From the NCBI GenBank assembly GCA_938743325.2, contig OW568871.1:186001-250000 (forward strand): a DNA stretch of 64,000 nucleotides, written 5' to 3'. Shown here piece by piece: positions 27,504 to 37,574 of the stretch. Position 1 is the first letter of the stretch, and each line of letters begins with the position of its first letter. The notes under the pieces were generated by a model. That model worked only from the letters and a program-made list of their open reading frames with translations, had not been told where the DNA came from and made no database searches. Source of the DNA: Pycnococcus provasolii (lineage: Eukaryota > Chlorophyta > Pseudoscourfieldiophyceae > Pseudoscourfieldiales > Pycnococcaceae). The position numbers were made by a program, and so were the translations under genes.

Positions 27504-29177
27504 TTACATAAAGTTGGGCGAAGCTTTCCACAAGATGGCCATCGTACTCCTCCATTGACCCATGAACGTGTTCTTGTCAATGTAACCCCAACGACCCGAC
27601 TTGCTCACCTTCGCCTTGGTCTCACCGGACTTGGTCTTCACCTTCGGAGCCTTACGCGTGCCTGACCTATCCATGCCACTTCGTTCCGGGTTCACGTTGT
27701 CCTTCATGCAAAACAGCTGCCCGTGACATTTGTCGCCCGTCGCACCGCACTGGCCAGGCTTCGGTTCGCAGTGGAACATGACGTTGTAGAAACGCTCGAT
27801 TGCCCAAGCGGCGTCGCCGCCACTTCGACCCATCTTCATGTACCTGAAGTAGTGCTGCAGAAGATGCTCGTAATAGCACTTGGGATAGCGCATCATCCGG
27901 TCACCAGACGTCATGAAGCACGCTCGCGCAATGCCGGTGTACGATTTGGGCGCCTTGCCACATGTGAATGCGGACATGGGCGACTGTTGCCATTTTTTTG
28001 AAGGCGTGTACGTGCCAAAGATCTTAGCACCAAAGCTCATGAAACTTATGTCCTTGTCCGCGCTGTGCTGTTTGAAGAACCTTGTGAAGCGAGCGCCATC
28101 TCTGAAGCCGCGAAGCGTTCCCTTGGTGAACCACACGTGCGCAGGATACTTGCCGTAATAGTCAATCATGTACGTGAGGTAGCTCGCGTGATGCCCTCTG
28201 CGATACCTCGTGCTCTTCTCACCAGATGCGAGTTTACCATGCTCGCTATTCTGGTCGTGCAGCGTGACACACGGCATGCCAAGAACTTCTACCGGCAGGA
28301 TTGGCTTTCCCCTGAGATGTTTCGGCGTGTGCTTGGAAGAGTCGCGAACCCTATCCGTGCCCGTTCGATTGCATTTGCTGTAGATCACGAAGTTGGCGAC
28401 ATCGCAACCCATTTCGGGAATCCACTCAAGGAACTCGTCACACCAGGCGATGACAAGCGTAGGCTTGGTCTCCGCCGCCGTGTACCGCTCGCCTCCTGAG
28501 GACGACGGTGGAAGCGCCCAGCGGTCCTTGCAGTGCTCAGTTGGCTTGGGACAGCTAGGGCCTTGCTCCTCCATCTTCATTTCGTCGCCCAACGCCAACG
28601 CCGATTTTGGATCCAGTTGGAAGAAGTCCGCACGGACTGGAGTGCCGTACTTTTCTGACAGCTCGGCGTGAGTCGTGCCTGTCGTTATCGTCGGCGTCGG
28701 CGAAGGCTCTTCGACTGACGCCGTGCGAACCGCCGGTGTTGGTGCTTCCACTTTTGCTATTGGCGCCTCAGCTGGTGCCTCGGCGTCTGCGTCTTCTTCG
28801 CTTTCGTTTTCTTCGCTCGGCGCCTCAGCTGGCGCCTCGGCATCTGCGTCTTCTTCACTTTCGCTTTCTTCGCTCGGCGCCTCAGCTGGTGCCTCGGCGT
28901 CTGAGTCTTCTTTACTTTCGTTTTCCTCGCTTGGCGATCTCTGGAGACGCGACTCCATTGCCTTGTTTAACCTCGCATCGAAATCTGCGTCAAAGGACCC
29001 TGAAGTCGACACCGGAATACGAAAGTGGGACGGCCGAGCTGGCGCAACAGGGGCAACAGGCGCGTCCTCCGAGTCACCGTCGTTTTCATCACAAGAAACA
29101 CTCACTGTGAACACCAATACCGCACAAAGCCAAAAGGTCAAAGTGATCCGTGCCATTGATCTTAACATCGCCATCAT
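27504..29177 (-). CDS. Secreted DUF3431-like protein with acidic repeat stalk
   Basis: A 557-residue protein from ATG 29177. Residues 1-29 are a signal peptide (ITLTFWLCAVLVFTVSVSC). A stalk at about 85-145 consists of three near-identical copies of a 19-residue Ser/Glu/Ala/Pro unit (ESEEDADAEAPAEAP). From about 240 the globular part begins: PTLVIAWCDEFLEWIPEMGC, VANFVIYSKCN, then RRGHHASYLTYMIDYYGKYP, AHVWFTKG. This follows the DUF3431 pattern (strand, W-hydrophobic, IYxK, E/H-x-x-YLxYI, V-F-x-Q/KG), a family with glycosyltransferase-like fold. Several Cys in the C-terminal part (TCGKAPKSY, CEPKPGQCGATGDKCHGQLFC) suggest disulfides, in keeping with secretion. Enzyme activity is not established. 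The transposon island starts about 420 bases upstream of its start. Confidence 0.75.
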   Translation of the reverse strand: MMAMLRSMARITLTFWLCAVLVFTVSVSCDENDGDSEDAPVAPVAPARPSHFRIPVSTSGSFDADFDARLNKAMESRLQRSPSEENESKEDSDAEAPAEAPSEESESEEDADAEAPAEAPSEENESEEDADAEAPAEAPIAKVEAPTPAVRTASVEEPSPTPTITTGTTHAELSEKYGTPVRADFFQLDPKSALALGDEMKMEEQGPSCPKPTEHCKDRWALPPSSSGGERYTAAETKPTLVIAWCDEFLEWIPEMGCDVANFVIYSKCNRTGTDRVRDSSKHTPKHLRGKPILPVEVLGMPCVTLHDQNSEHGKLASGEKSTRYRRGHHASYLTYMIDYYGKYPAHVWFTKGTLRGFRDGARFTRFFKQHSADKDISFMSFGAKIFGTYTPSKKWQQSPMSAFTCGKAPKSYTGIARACFMTSGDRMMRYPKCYYEHLLQHYFRYMKMGRSGGDAAWAIERFYNVMFHCEPKPGQCGATGDKCHGQLFCMKDNVNPERSGMDRSGTRKAPKVKTKSGETKAKVSKSGRWGYIDKNTFMGQWRSTMAILWKASPNFM

Positions 29178-29597
29178 TCACAAGCCTCCGTCCCTATCGT
29201 AGTGCACGCGTTCCCAACCTTCCTTCTTTCCGAATCAGATCGGCCACGAGCTTATTAACCGGCCGGCCTTAAGCGTCGACACCTTAACACGGACCTGAAC
29301 ACCTGAACACACTCTAAACTTCCTGTACTGGTGGACACTGGTGGACACTGGTGGACACCTACCTTACCGTAACACGGACACAGTGTCCAAACCTACCGTA
29401 CCGTACCGTACGTACGTAGAATAATGATCGTCAAAAGTAAGAATACGCGTGATGTTGATCCACCGGTGCACCGCATAGACTAGGCATAGGGATACGGAGC
29501 ACCAGCACTCTCCCCCCCTTAAACCCTAACCTTAGACTAGACTATTATTGGCGGTTGGTGGAGTTCCAGGATCGAGGATTCGAGGAGGAGGTCCCCT
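29178..29597. other. Intergenic region left of the transposon island
   Basis: Short tandem motifs: three copies of CTGGTGGACA (29332-29358), ACCGTACCGT (29395-29412), and a TAGACTAGACTAT patch near 29532-29545. No gene. Confidence 0.55.
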
Positions 29598-29784
29598 GGC
29601 AGTCCCTTCCGGGGACTATATTGAGTCGTCGAACTGGGGAGAAATGTCAACAAGAAACTGGTCTGGGGTTTGGTCCACGCCTGCTTTCCTCGCTCAACGG
29701 CGAAGCAGGCCGGGGACGCGAAGCAGGCGAAAACCAAGTCCTATCCCCCAGTCGGACTTCCCGCCTCCCCCCCCCCATTCTTGA
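29598..29784 (+). repeat. Left terminal inverted repeat of the two-gene transposon
   Basis: 187 bases; pairs with 33664-33850. Contains its own inner GAAGCAGG direct repeats (around 29703 and 29722). Confidence 0.93.
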
Positions 29785-29884
29785 ATAATCTCAACTGTCG
29801 CGTGCCTTAAGTGGCCTTGCCTTAAGCGTGCGTGTGCTGTGAGCTGTCGCGTGCGTGTGGGCCACGGCCAGGCCAGGCCAGGCC

Positions 29885-31153
29885 ATGGCGCCTCCTCCTC
29901 CTCCTCCTCCTCCACCGCCGCCGCCGCAGCAACAGCAGCAGCAACGGCGGCCACCACCGCCACCACCACCACCACCACCACCACCGGCTGAGCAGAAGAA
30001 AAAGAAGAGAGAGCCGCCACCGATGCCACCGCCGCAGTCCGGTGTTCTCAAGAAGAAGAGGAAGAAAGCACAAGGAAGGGTGGGAGACAAGGTCATGAAG
30101 ACGCTGCGGAAATATTTTGATGCGCAGGACACGAGCAAACAACAATTGGACCCGGTTGTTGCTGCAGATGCTAAGAAAGCGGCAACACGTGAGCATGGAG
30201 CAGCAGCTACTGCCTGCGTCGATGCCAAGTGTCTCTCGCGAATCTGGCTTAAGATTTGGTGTGCTGCCAGTGCAATCAAACTCAGGACACGTGCCGCAGC
30301 TCCCCAACCCAAGAAGGGGCGACCAAAGAAGAAGAAGAAGCCGGAACAGCCTGAACGACAAACTGACGCGGACGTCGCGGCAACGCTTCGCCTCAAGGAC
30401 AAGCAAAGCACAAAGAAGAGAGAAGAGGCTGCGAAGAGCTACGTGCTCGCGAATCGTGGCTGTCTACAACTCAAGATGACGGAGGCTGAAGCGATAAACC
30501 CCCCCATCCTGCCGGGGGAGATCCAAAAGTATGCGTCAGCATTCGTCCTGGCCGACAAGCTTCTAGAGGAAGCACTCCTTGCAAACGACACCGACTCAGC
30601 GGACGCAGCGGACAAGGCGCGGTGGACGCTCGCCAACCGCGCTGTTGAGCAAACGTGGAGTATCCGGCTGCGAGGCGAGCACGCGCCCGCAGCCCGCGAT
30701 CACACGCCCGCAATCACGCCGGCACCAACAACCAGGCCTGCTTTGCGGAGGAAACACAAGGCGACAAGGACGAACGACGATGGCAATGTCGTCGACTCCA
30801 GCTCCGATTCCGACTTACTCACGGTGATGAATGATTCTGAGTGTGATTCCGAATCGAACGACGAACACGAAACGGCGTCGAGGGGGGACAAGACGCCTGT
30901 GGAGAGCATGGATATCACGCAGATTTGGCGCTCGTTGCGATCTGTCAAGAAGATGGTCAGGCACTACGCAAATAAAACAGCCAAACTTGCACTACGACTC
31001 AACGAGCTTGAGCGTGAAGCCCGCGCCCCACTGACTCACGTGTCGATGGGCGCAGTCATCGTGGGCGCCAAGCACGAGGTCTTGCACGTAGTGTCGAACA
31101 GCGTCGTGCTAGGGGGAAAACTAGAGCACGCGAAAGTGCCACACCTTGAATAG
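29885..31153 (+). CDS. Transposon accessory protein: Pro-rich, AT-hook-like, basic
   Basis: The start is set at ATG 29885; the frame is open from a GTG at 29855. The product is 422 residues. It opens with poly-Pro and poly-Gln runs (MAPPPPP to PPPPAEQ), then basic KKKKREPPPMPPPQSGVLKK. An AT-hook-like KKGRPKKKKKPEQPERQ lies near residue 150. A helical region contains CVDAKCLSRIWLKIWCAASA, and a late coiled-coil-like segment KMVRHYANKTAKLALRLNEL precedes a hydrophobic tail (MGAVIVGAKHEVLHVVSNSV). I recognise no family. Its position inside the inverted repeats, convergent with the large gene, marks it as an element gene. DNA binding to the element ends is a plausible role (inference). The poly-Pro start is mirrored by the Pro-rich start of the partner protein. 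Confidence 0.7.
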   Translation: MAPPPPPPPPPPPPQQQQQQRRPPPPPPPPPPPPAEQKKKKREPPPMPPPQSGVLKKKRKKAQGRVGDKVMKTLRKYFDAQDTSKQQLDPVVAADAKKAATREHGAAATACVDAKCLSRIWLKIWCAASAIKLRTRAAAPQPKKGRPKKKKKPEQPERQTDADVAATLRLKDKQSTKKREEAAKSYVLANRGCLQLKMTEAEAINPPILPGEIQKYASAFVLADKLLEEALLANDTDSADAADKARWTLANRAVEQTWSIRLRGEHAPAARDHTPAITPAPTTRPALRRKHKATRTNDDGNVVDSSSDSDLLTVMNDSECDSESNDEHETASRGDKTPVESMDITQIWRSLRSVKKMVRHYANKTAKLALRLNELEREARAPLTHVSMGAVIVGAKHEVLHVVSNSVVLGGKLEHAKVPHLE

Positions 31154-31227
31154 AATATTTTTGTTGTTGCGACGACACTTAACTTAAGAGTGTAAAATCA
31201 TTGTATCTAAAATTACTGATGAGTAAA

Positions 31228-32442
31228 TTATTCTGCAAATGCGCGTTCAAGCGCCTCGTCACTGAGATCTTGCACGCTCTCCCCTGTCGTCACGGCTAGT
31301 GCAGGCGGAAATTTCATTGACTTCGGGACGGCACCCGCAGGCGTCGCGAGGATATGTTCCACAGCTCGCTTCACGCGTGCTTCTCCCTCCTCGCGCCATT
31401 CCTCCATGGCGGGCACCTCATGCAAAGAATCAGTCGCGAGCGCGATGCAAGCTTCCGTGAATGGCGCGGACATTCGGTCACGGTGGATATTATCAGTGAG
31501 GTAGATGCTCTTGAAGAGTGTCTTCCTCATCTGTACATGAGTGTCATACCACGTTGACGCCCTGCGCCAAGAACGTGACGTTGGTGCGCGGTTCACCAGA
31601 TGCTTGAGAATTTTATTCCGTTCCTCGATGATGAAGTCTCCACCTTGCCCGTTGATGAGCATGAAGCGTCTGCGTATCTCGCGAACCTCAGGCGTACATC
31701 TCGCGTCACTCGCGATGTCGTCGAGCAGTGCCGGTGCGTATCGCGAATGCCCTCTCGCATGCCACCATGGCAGCGCGAGACGGCGAGCTGCCATGAACCG
31801 CTCGACGTCACAAGTATCCTCGGCGATGGCATACAGCTCCAAAATTCCAAGCACTCCAAGGTAGAAGTCAGCCAAGAGCTTGAACTCTCTATGGGCCCAA
31901 GCAATGATGTTTTTCGCGGAGAACTCATCTTCATCAGACGACGACGACGATGGCGGCGGCGGCGGGCGTTCGCCGCAGATGTGCTCATACTCGGCTATCA
32001 GCGAGTCTATCACCGCGCACCTGCACACCTCCAAGAACTCCGTGCACTTGTGCAGATCAGATCCGTTTGTCAGATATTCGAGGGATTTCGGCGATCTGAA
32101 TCCGATTGCTCTCGCGCATGTTTCGCCTGCGATTTCCATATTTGCGATTTGCAACGACCTTGTAAAGTTAAGGCGCTCGTGCCCTGCGCCCGTTATGAAG
32201 TGCACGTTTGGCATCCTGTCCGCAGGCAACGGCGCGGCACCTACGTCCGAGATGCCAAACGCCCACAGGCGAGGCCCGAGGCACTCCTTGAGCGACTGCG
32301 TGATCACCCGCTTTATGGCTTTTTTAGAGGCAGGATTCACATCAATGACCGGGAGCTGGTCGATGACGATGTCCTTGTCGACGTGGTGCTTGCGATCGAC
32401 GTGCCTGCGGTATGTCCTTCTTCTTGCCTTTGCGTATTTTGT

Positions 32443-32496
<54 letters not shown>

Positions 32497-33642
32497 TTCC
32501 TGTGATACGCACTTCTCGTCGCCATCGTGTGCTACTCCGTCGGCGTGTGCTGCTCCGTCGTGTGCTGATCCGTCGGCGTGTGCTGCTAAACGCCGTCTTC
32601 GCGCGGCAAGGCGAGACTCGACGAATTCCGTGACAAGCTCGTTGAGAATCGCCTGATCACCTGCGGACGCTATGAACAAAGACGCATCAACGCTAGCGTA
32701 CTCCGCGAAACTCGCTGGAGCATGCTCGCGTTGTCTTTGAACCCGCGCTGCCTCAATGTTGAGCAGGTGGAACACGAGTCGGTTGGTCACGATGCCAACG
32801 TGGTTGATGATGTTGATTCCTGTAGTTGTTGCGCCATTGTAGCATTTCGCGTCGTTGTCCCAAGCCATTGCGATAGCTGTGTCCTCGCGGACTTGCAGGC
32901 GCGCGCGGCTTCCGTCCCCAAGTGTGCGGTCGAGCGCTGAGTTCCCCGGCCCTCCAAGGAGCCTTCCGACGATATTGACTGCCAGAGCCGATCCCGTGAT
33001 CGACTTGATCACGCCTGCCGCGCAAAGAGCGAGCGGCCACGTGTTGCGAGATCTTGCGGTTTGGAATGCGGCAGCAAGGCGTACTTGTCGAAGTTCTTGT
33101 GGGTCAGCGCTGAAAGCCAAGTCCGGCACGCGGGAAAATTCCGTGAACGCGGTGACGAAGAGGCGCATCGTCGAGACGAGCTGAGAGAAGTACGTCTCGT
33201 TCGCGTACTCTGCCGCCTCCGCTAGTCCTATCTTCGGCACGTGCGCCATGTCGACGTCACGCGCCAGAAATCTCGCCACTCTGACGATTGCCGCGTCGTC
33301 GACGTCAAGTGAGCGTCTCAGCTCAATTCTTGCTTTTGCCGCGACCTCAAGTGCCGCGGCTGCTTTTTTCTCCGCTGCGATAGCTCTTTGCTCCGCTTCC
33401 GCTTTTGCGCCAGCCATCTCTTCGAGTTGGCATCGTAGAGACGCGATCTCACTTCGTTGCTTCTTAGTCTGCAAGTGTGCAAGTACTTCCTCATCATGGC
33501 TGGCATCTTCACCCAAAGCAATAGCAGAGCGAAGCCTTTTACGGCATTCTTGAGCACTGGCTACCTTAATCTTGGCTGCCTCCTCCTTCAAGTACGCTGC
33601 TTGCTGTTGCCTTGTTCGAGGAGGAGGTGGAGGCGTCGCCAT
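31228..33642 (-). CDS. Large transposon protein, candidate transposase of unclear family
   Basis: An 804-residue protein from ATG 33642. Residues 1-110 are Pro/Gln-rich then coiled-coil (MAGAKAEAEQRAIAAEKKAA). A folded region with FSRVPDLAFSADPQEL and GVIKSITGSALAVNIVGRLL follows, then a linker with AHADG-type repeats and an Asp run (32450-32495). The second half has HHVDKDIVIDQLPVIDVNPA, NVHFITGAGHERLNFTRSLQ, then WHARGHSRYAPALLDDIASD and a block with NGQGGDFIIEERNKILKHLV. The order W-x-x-G-H-x-x-Y-A-x-x-L-L ... F-I-I-x-x-x-N-K-x-x-K recalls DUF6589-like proteins of fungal and animal elements. That link is tentative. By size and position it is the best candidate for the mobilising enzyme of the element. 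Confidence 0.65.
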
Positions 33643-33663
33643 GGCTGGCAGGCTGCGCGCACG

Positions 33664-33850
33664 TCAAGAATGGGGGGGGGGAGGCGGGAAGTCCGACTGG
33701 GGGATAGGACTTGGTTTTCGCCTGCTTCGCGTCCCCGGCCTGCTTCGCCGTTGAGCGAGGAAAGCAGGCGTGGACCAAACCCCAGACCAGTTTCTTGTTG
33801 ACATTTCTCCCCAGTTCGACGACTCAATATAGTCCCCGGAAGGGACTGCC
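33664..33850 (-). repeat. Right terminal inverted repeat of the two-gene transposon
   Basis: 187 bases, reverse complement of 29598-29784. It begins 21 bases upstream of the start codon of the 804-residue gene, so the repeat probably carries its promoter. Confidence 0.93.
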
Positions 33851-34166
33851 TGGCGCCTGGGAAAGTTTACAGTACGTCGCCCAGGTAAATTGCCAGTGCG
33901 AGTTGCCAATCAACAATAATCCGAGAGCATCCGAGGTTGGTATTCGTCGCCTTGCAAGCCTTCTTCTGAATTCTTCTGAGTTCTGAGTTCTGACAGTCGG
34001 ACAGTCGGAGTCACCTGTTTGGCCCGATCGATGAGGCGATGACCAGGCTGCCAGGGGGAGAGTTCACCTCCCTGGGGTGGTAAATAATATTTCATCGTGC
34101 TACTGTAAATCATAGTTCTGATTTTCTGTACAGTACCCTGTACAGTAAGAACTATGTAGAGTGGTA
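33851..34166. other. Spacer between the two transposons
   Basis: About 316 bases with no gene; includes TTCTGAGTTCTGAGTTCTGA repeats (33976-33992) and a TACAGTACCCTGTACAGTA palindrome (34129-34147). Confidence 0.6.
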
Positions 34167-34505
34167 CTGTCTGAAATGATAAACGGACCGGTCATTTGTA
34201 AGTCGTCCCAACGGTCGTGTCATACCAGGTCGTTTTTGGCCGTACAAGTGCTCATTGGGCGAGGCCCTTGGGTGGACTATGCGACGCCGTCGCGAGGAAC
34301 GGGGTACAACGAACACTCGCGTGTACACAACCAGCCAAAGGGGGACACCTCCGCCATGGCCGCCAAATGTTAAACGGACTACGGGGGGCCCGTTGTTTGG
34401 GACCTGAATTGCAAATCTCGACAAATTCTCCCATTACTTCCCCTGATTCAAATTCATAACCCACATCCTGGTCCATCCCCCGAAGAGCTTCCCCGAAAAA
34501 TAACC

Positions 34506-37500
34506 TCACAAAATATCCATCTCTGAGTCAAACTCGTCGTCGTTCCCTTCATCTTCGTCTTCGTCATGGCCGTCGTCGTCGTCGTCGTCGTCTTCGTCGT
34601 CGTCAGATTCCAGTAGCTCGGCAACAGGCACTCTGGGCTGCTCGGGCGGTGGTGGTGGTGGCGGCAGGACTTGCTGGGGCACTTCAGGTTGGGCAGCTTT
34701 CTTTCCCTTGGTCGCGAGAGGTCCTGAAACAGCACCTTCCACGTCATGGGCGAAGGCCACACCTGCAGCCGTCAACGTGATAGCGGCCTTCTCGACGAGA
34801 ACCGCTTTGTTGCGGCTCGCGTTTCCTGAAAGAAAGACGTCGTGGGCCGCGAGCAGAGCGACGAGCTCGCGGTTGATGAGCTGGTTGAGGCCAACCTTCT
34901 TCTCGACGACGTGCTGCCGCACAAGCTCGCCGTCTCTTGCAGTTTCTGCGTATGCCTGCTTTTTGGCTGCGGCGCTGTCCTGCTTCTTCTGCGCATTATC
35001 AGCTGCTACCTTCGTCTTCTTTGCTGCGCGCTTTCCCACAGCCGACACCCATGTATCGCCGGTGACATTCCCACCGCACATTCTATGCGCAGCCGCGGCC
35101 GTCAACTTATCAGATTTGTTCTTTGGTTTCCGCTCATTGGCAAGCGCGGTAATTGTATTGTCAAGATGGAAGGCGAGCGTGTCGGACACGTTTTTCCAGT
35201 GAGACACTTGTGCTGCCGGCTCAGTCGGTTCCAGGCCGAACATCTGGAGGATCTCTTGCGACTGAGGCGTGTCGCAAGGAGGGAGAGCAGCGGGGGCGGC
35301 AGGGCTCGGCGTGGCTTCGACAGCGCTCGGCGTGGCTTCGGCAGCGCTCGGCATGGCGGCGGCGGCAGCGCTCGGCGTGGCGGCTTCGGCAGCGCTCGGC
35401 GTGGCGGCTTCGGCAGCGCTCGGCGTGGCGGCGGCGGCAGCGCTCGGCGTGGCGGCGGCGGCAGCGCTCGGCGTGGCGGCGGCGGCAGCGCTCGGCGTGG
35501 CGGCGGCGGCAGCGCTCGGCGTGGCGGCTGCGGCAGCGCTCGGCGTGGCGGCGGCGGCAGCGCTCGGCGTGGCGGCTGCGGCAGCGCTCGGCGTGGCGGC
35601 TGCGGCAGCGCTCGGCGTGGCGGCGGCAGCGTTCGGCGTGGCGAGCTGGAGCGCCTTCCGCTTCTTGTCGAGAAGAACTGCGGCTAAGTTCACTGAAGAT
35701 GGTACGACGCGAGCTGCCTTCTCCCTTGCCTCCTTTGCCTTTTCTTCTTGATCTAACAGCTTCCAATACACACACATGTTAAACGGCAGTAACCCAGCGA
35801 CTTTCCATGCCATTTCACACCTCGTTGCTGAAAAGGCATCCTCCCAGGGTGCCTTACAACACATGACCAGGTCGTCTGCCGTAAGCGCAGATTGAACGCC
35901 GCCTTCAAGGCGCTCCATGATTTTGGCAGTGTGACGTTCCTTCTTACTAACCCTCAGCAACTTTTTGAAAACATTGAAATGCACTAGGTCCTCATTCTGC
36001 GTGAGGTGGCTTGTGTTCGGCGGGCGAAGAACCAAGTGTATCCCGTGCTCACGGCAGTACTTCAAATTTGTCATGTTGAGATGCGTTTGGACGCCGTCCA
36101 AGATCAACAAGAGAGGGTTGTCGATAGTAACCTCATAAGCCTCTTTCAAAATTCCAAGATACTCACCAAACTTGCTGCCATTGACACTTCCCTTTTGATT
36201 CCACCCATAGGTAGCTTTTCCGCGCGGGTGGCGGCACGACGGCGCCCACGTCGCGAGCGTATGCGCGTCAACGCTGCACTTGTCATTGAATACTCCAAAA
36301 GCCGGTATGTCACGGAACTGTCCGTCAGATCCGCCAAGCATGGACAACGCGACGTCGGACTTCGTGCTCACGCACTCTGCCTTGTCGACGCGACGCCCTG
36401 TTCGGTCACGCTTGTTGGATATAACTGTTTTGTCGGTTTTAGCTGAGTTGACCGTGCGCTCGTCGGCGACCGTCTTGGTCTCGTCGAGCGAGACGAGTCG
36501 GCCACGGCCCAAGTCAGTCCATTTGATTGGACAGTCAGTAGCTTTTTTGGAAGCATCGTAACTGATATTTTTTTCTGCCAATTTCAACTCAAGCGCCATT
36601 TCCATAATTTTGTCATAGTAGACTTTGACGTTTTCAGACGTGCCCCACTCCTCTCGAGAGCACTCGAGAGGTCTATAGTTGGAGGACGTGAGGTTCCACC
36701 TCTTCAAGAAACCTGCGTACCACATGTCTGTCACATGGCTTCCCTCCTCTATTATACTTTCACCCATAGCCATGACGTCCGCCTTAAAGACAGGAAATTT
36801 TAAGGCTCGGAAACATTCAACCGTCTCCGCAATCTGCGCTTCCACCTTGTTGGGAATCAACAACCTGTGTACACCATAGCGTGGTGGAGGTGGAAGGTCA
36901 TCAATCTTAACATCACAAATATTTTGCAGGTTACGAATTTGCAAAATGTGTTTGATATATCGCTTGACTGCCGATACGTTTAGGCACACTCCTCTGAATT
37001 TGTCAAGTGCGTTTGTGCTATTCACGCATGCCTGAACGCCTTTGACCTTGGCGTTGCGAGTCCTGGCCGCGTCAAGACTCTCCAAGTACATCTGAACTGC
37101 GGCGACTTTCGCTTCGTCGAGCAGCTCTTCGCTCTCGCGCTTTTCCTCCGCCTCCTCGAGCTTCTCTGCCACCGTCGGTCTGCCAGCTTTCCTTTTTTTC
37201 CTAGGCCGTTCTGCCCGATTCTCATTGGCATTGGCATCCTTGGCGGCAGATTTGTTGTCACCCTCCTTGAACGAATCCAACTCTGCTTTCGTGAATTTCT
37301 TAAGGTGATAATACACCGCTTGCACGTTTGGGCGCGCGTTCACTGCTATGCCCTCGCATACAGCGTCCAAGGCGTCTTGTACCGCGCCATGCGCGAAGCC
37401 ATGAGCGCCAGAAAGGTAGCGTCTGCAAGCTTGCGTGGCAAGACTCGGCTGATCTCCATTTTCAGCTAATTTTGTGCTGCCTGCCGCTTTCGCTTGCGTC

Positions 37501-37574
37501 CCACGACGTGTGCGGCCGAGCTCAAGTATCGTCGCACTCGCCTCGGCCACTTCGGCGTCCACGACGTCCGGCAT
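34506..37574 (-). CDS. DDE-1 (pogo-type) transposase with SAP-like C-terminus and alanine repeats
   Basis: The start is placed at ATG 37574 (1022 residues). The frame is open to a TTG at 37646, so a short upstream exon is possible. The N-terminal part has basic KKRKAGRPTVAEKLEEAEEK and a helix-turn-helix-like GFAHGAVQDALDAVCEGIAV region. The DDE-1 catalytic core shows LGRGRLVSLDETK (first Asp about residue 364), PLLLILDGVQTHLNMTNLKY (second), and RPPNTSHLTQNEDLVHFNVF (third Asp), as in pogo/jerky proteins. After it come about 15 copies of an eight-residue TPSAAAAA unit (24-bp DNA repeats, 35294-35640). A SAP-like segment ELVALLAAHDVFLSGNASRN follows, then a Pro run and a strongly acidic tail. 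All three Asp are present, so it may be active. Confidence 0.85.
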   Translation of the reverse strand: MPDVVDAEVAEASATILELGRTRRGTQAKAAGSTKLAENGDQPSLATQACRRYLSGAHGFAHGAVQDALDAVCEGIAVNARPNVQAVYYHLKKFTKAELDSFKEGDNKSAAKDANANENRAERPRKKRKAGRPTVAEKLEEAEEKRESEELLDEAKVAAVQMYLESLDAARTRNAKVKGVQACVNSTNALDKFRGVCLNVSAVKRYIKHILQIRNLQNICDVKIDDLPPPPRYGVHRLLIPNKVEAQIAETVECFRALKFPVFKADVMAMGESIIEEGSHVTDMWYAGFLKRWNLTSSNYRPLECSREEWGTSENVKVYYDKIMEMALELKLAEKNISYDASKKATDCPIKWTDLGRGRLVSLDETKTVADERTVNSAKTDKTVISNKRDRTGRRVDKAECVSTKSDVALSMLGGSDGQFRDIPAFGVFNDKCSVDAHTLATWAPSCRHPRGKATYGWNQKGSVNGSKFGEYLGILKEAYEVTIDNPLLLILDGVQTHLNMTNLKYCREHGIHLVLRPPNTSHLTQNEDLVHFNVFKKLLRVSKKERHTAKIMERLEGGVQSALTADDLVMCCKAPWEDAFSATRCEMAWKVAGLLPFNMCVYWKLLDQEEKAKEAREKAARVVPSSVNLAAVLLDKKRKALQLATPNAAAATPSAAAAATPSAAAAATPSAAAAATPSAAAAATPSAAAAATPSAAAAATPSAAAAATPSAAAAATPSAAEAATPSAAEAATPSAAAAAMPSAAEATPSAVEATPSPAAPAALPPCDTPQSQEILQMFGLEPTEPAAQVSHWKNVSDTLAFHLDNTITALANERKPKNKSDKLTAAAAHRMCGGNVTGDTWVSAVGKRAAKKTKVAADNAQKKQDSAAAKKQAYAETARDGELVRQHVVEKKVGLNQLINRELVALLAAHDVFLSGNASRNKAVLVEKAAITLTAAGVAFAHDVEGAVSGPLATKGKKAAQPEVPQQVLPPPPPPPEQPRVPVAELLESDDDEDDDDDDDGHDEDEDEGNDDEFDSEMDIL
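35294..35640 (-). repeat. 24-bp minisatellite inside the pogo-like transposase
   Basis: About fifteen tandem copies of a 24-base GCGCTCGGCGTGGCGGCGGC unit encoding TPSAAAAA-type octapeptides. Units near the right (plus-strand low) end diverge with Glu or Met replacing one residue; the central ones are almost identical. Confidence 0.9.

Larger units (their letters stand above)
29598..33850. mobile_element. Two-gene DNA transposon with 187-bp identical terminal inverted repeats
   Basis: Bases 29598-29784 recur as the reverse complement at 33664-33850, apparently without mismatch, including a run of ten C. The ends read GGCAGTCCCTTCCGGGGACT. Inside are two convergent genes, 29885-31153 (+) and 31228-33642 (-), 74 bases apart. 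The 8 bases on each side (GGTCCCCT and TGGCGCCT) match at only five positions, so no firm target duplication is seen. Identical repeats and two open genes point to recent mobility. No DDE triad is obvious by eye, and the superfamily is not assigned. Confidence 0.85.

Noticed and set aside
31600-32656. Plus-strand frames opposite the 804-residue transposon gene
   Set aside because: Antisense shadows including poly-Ser/Val from the Asp-codon run; no independent coding signal.
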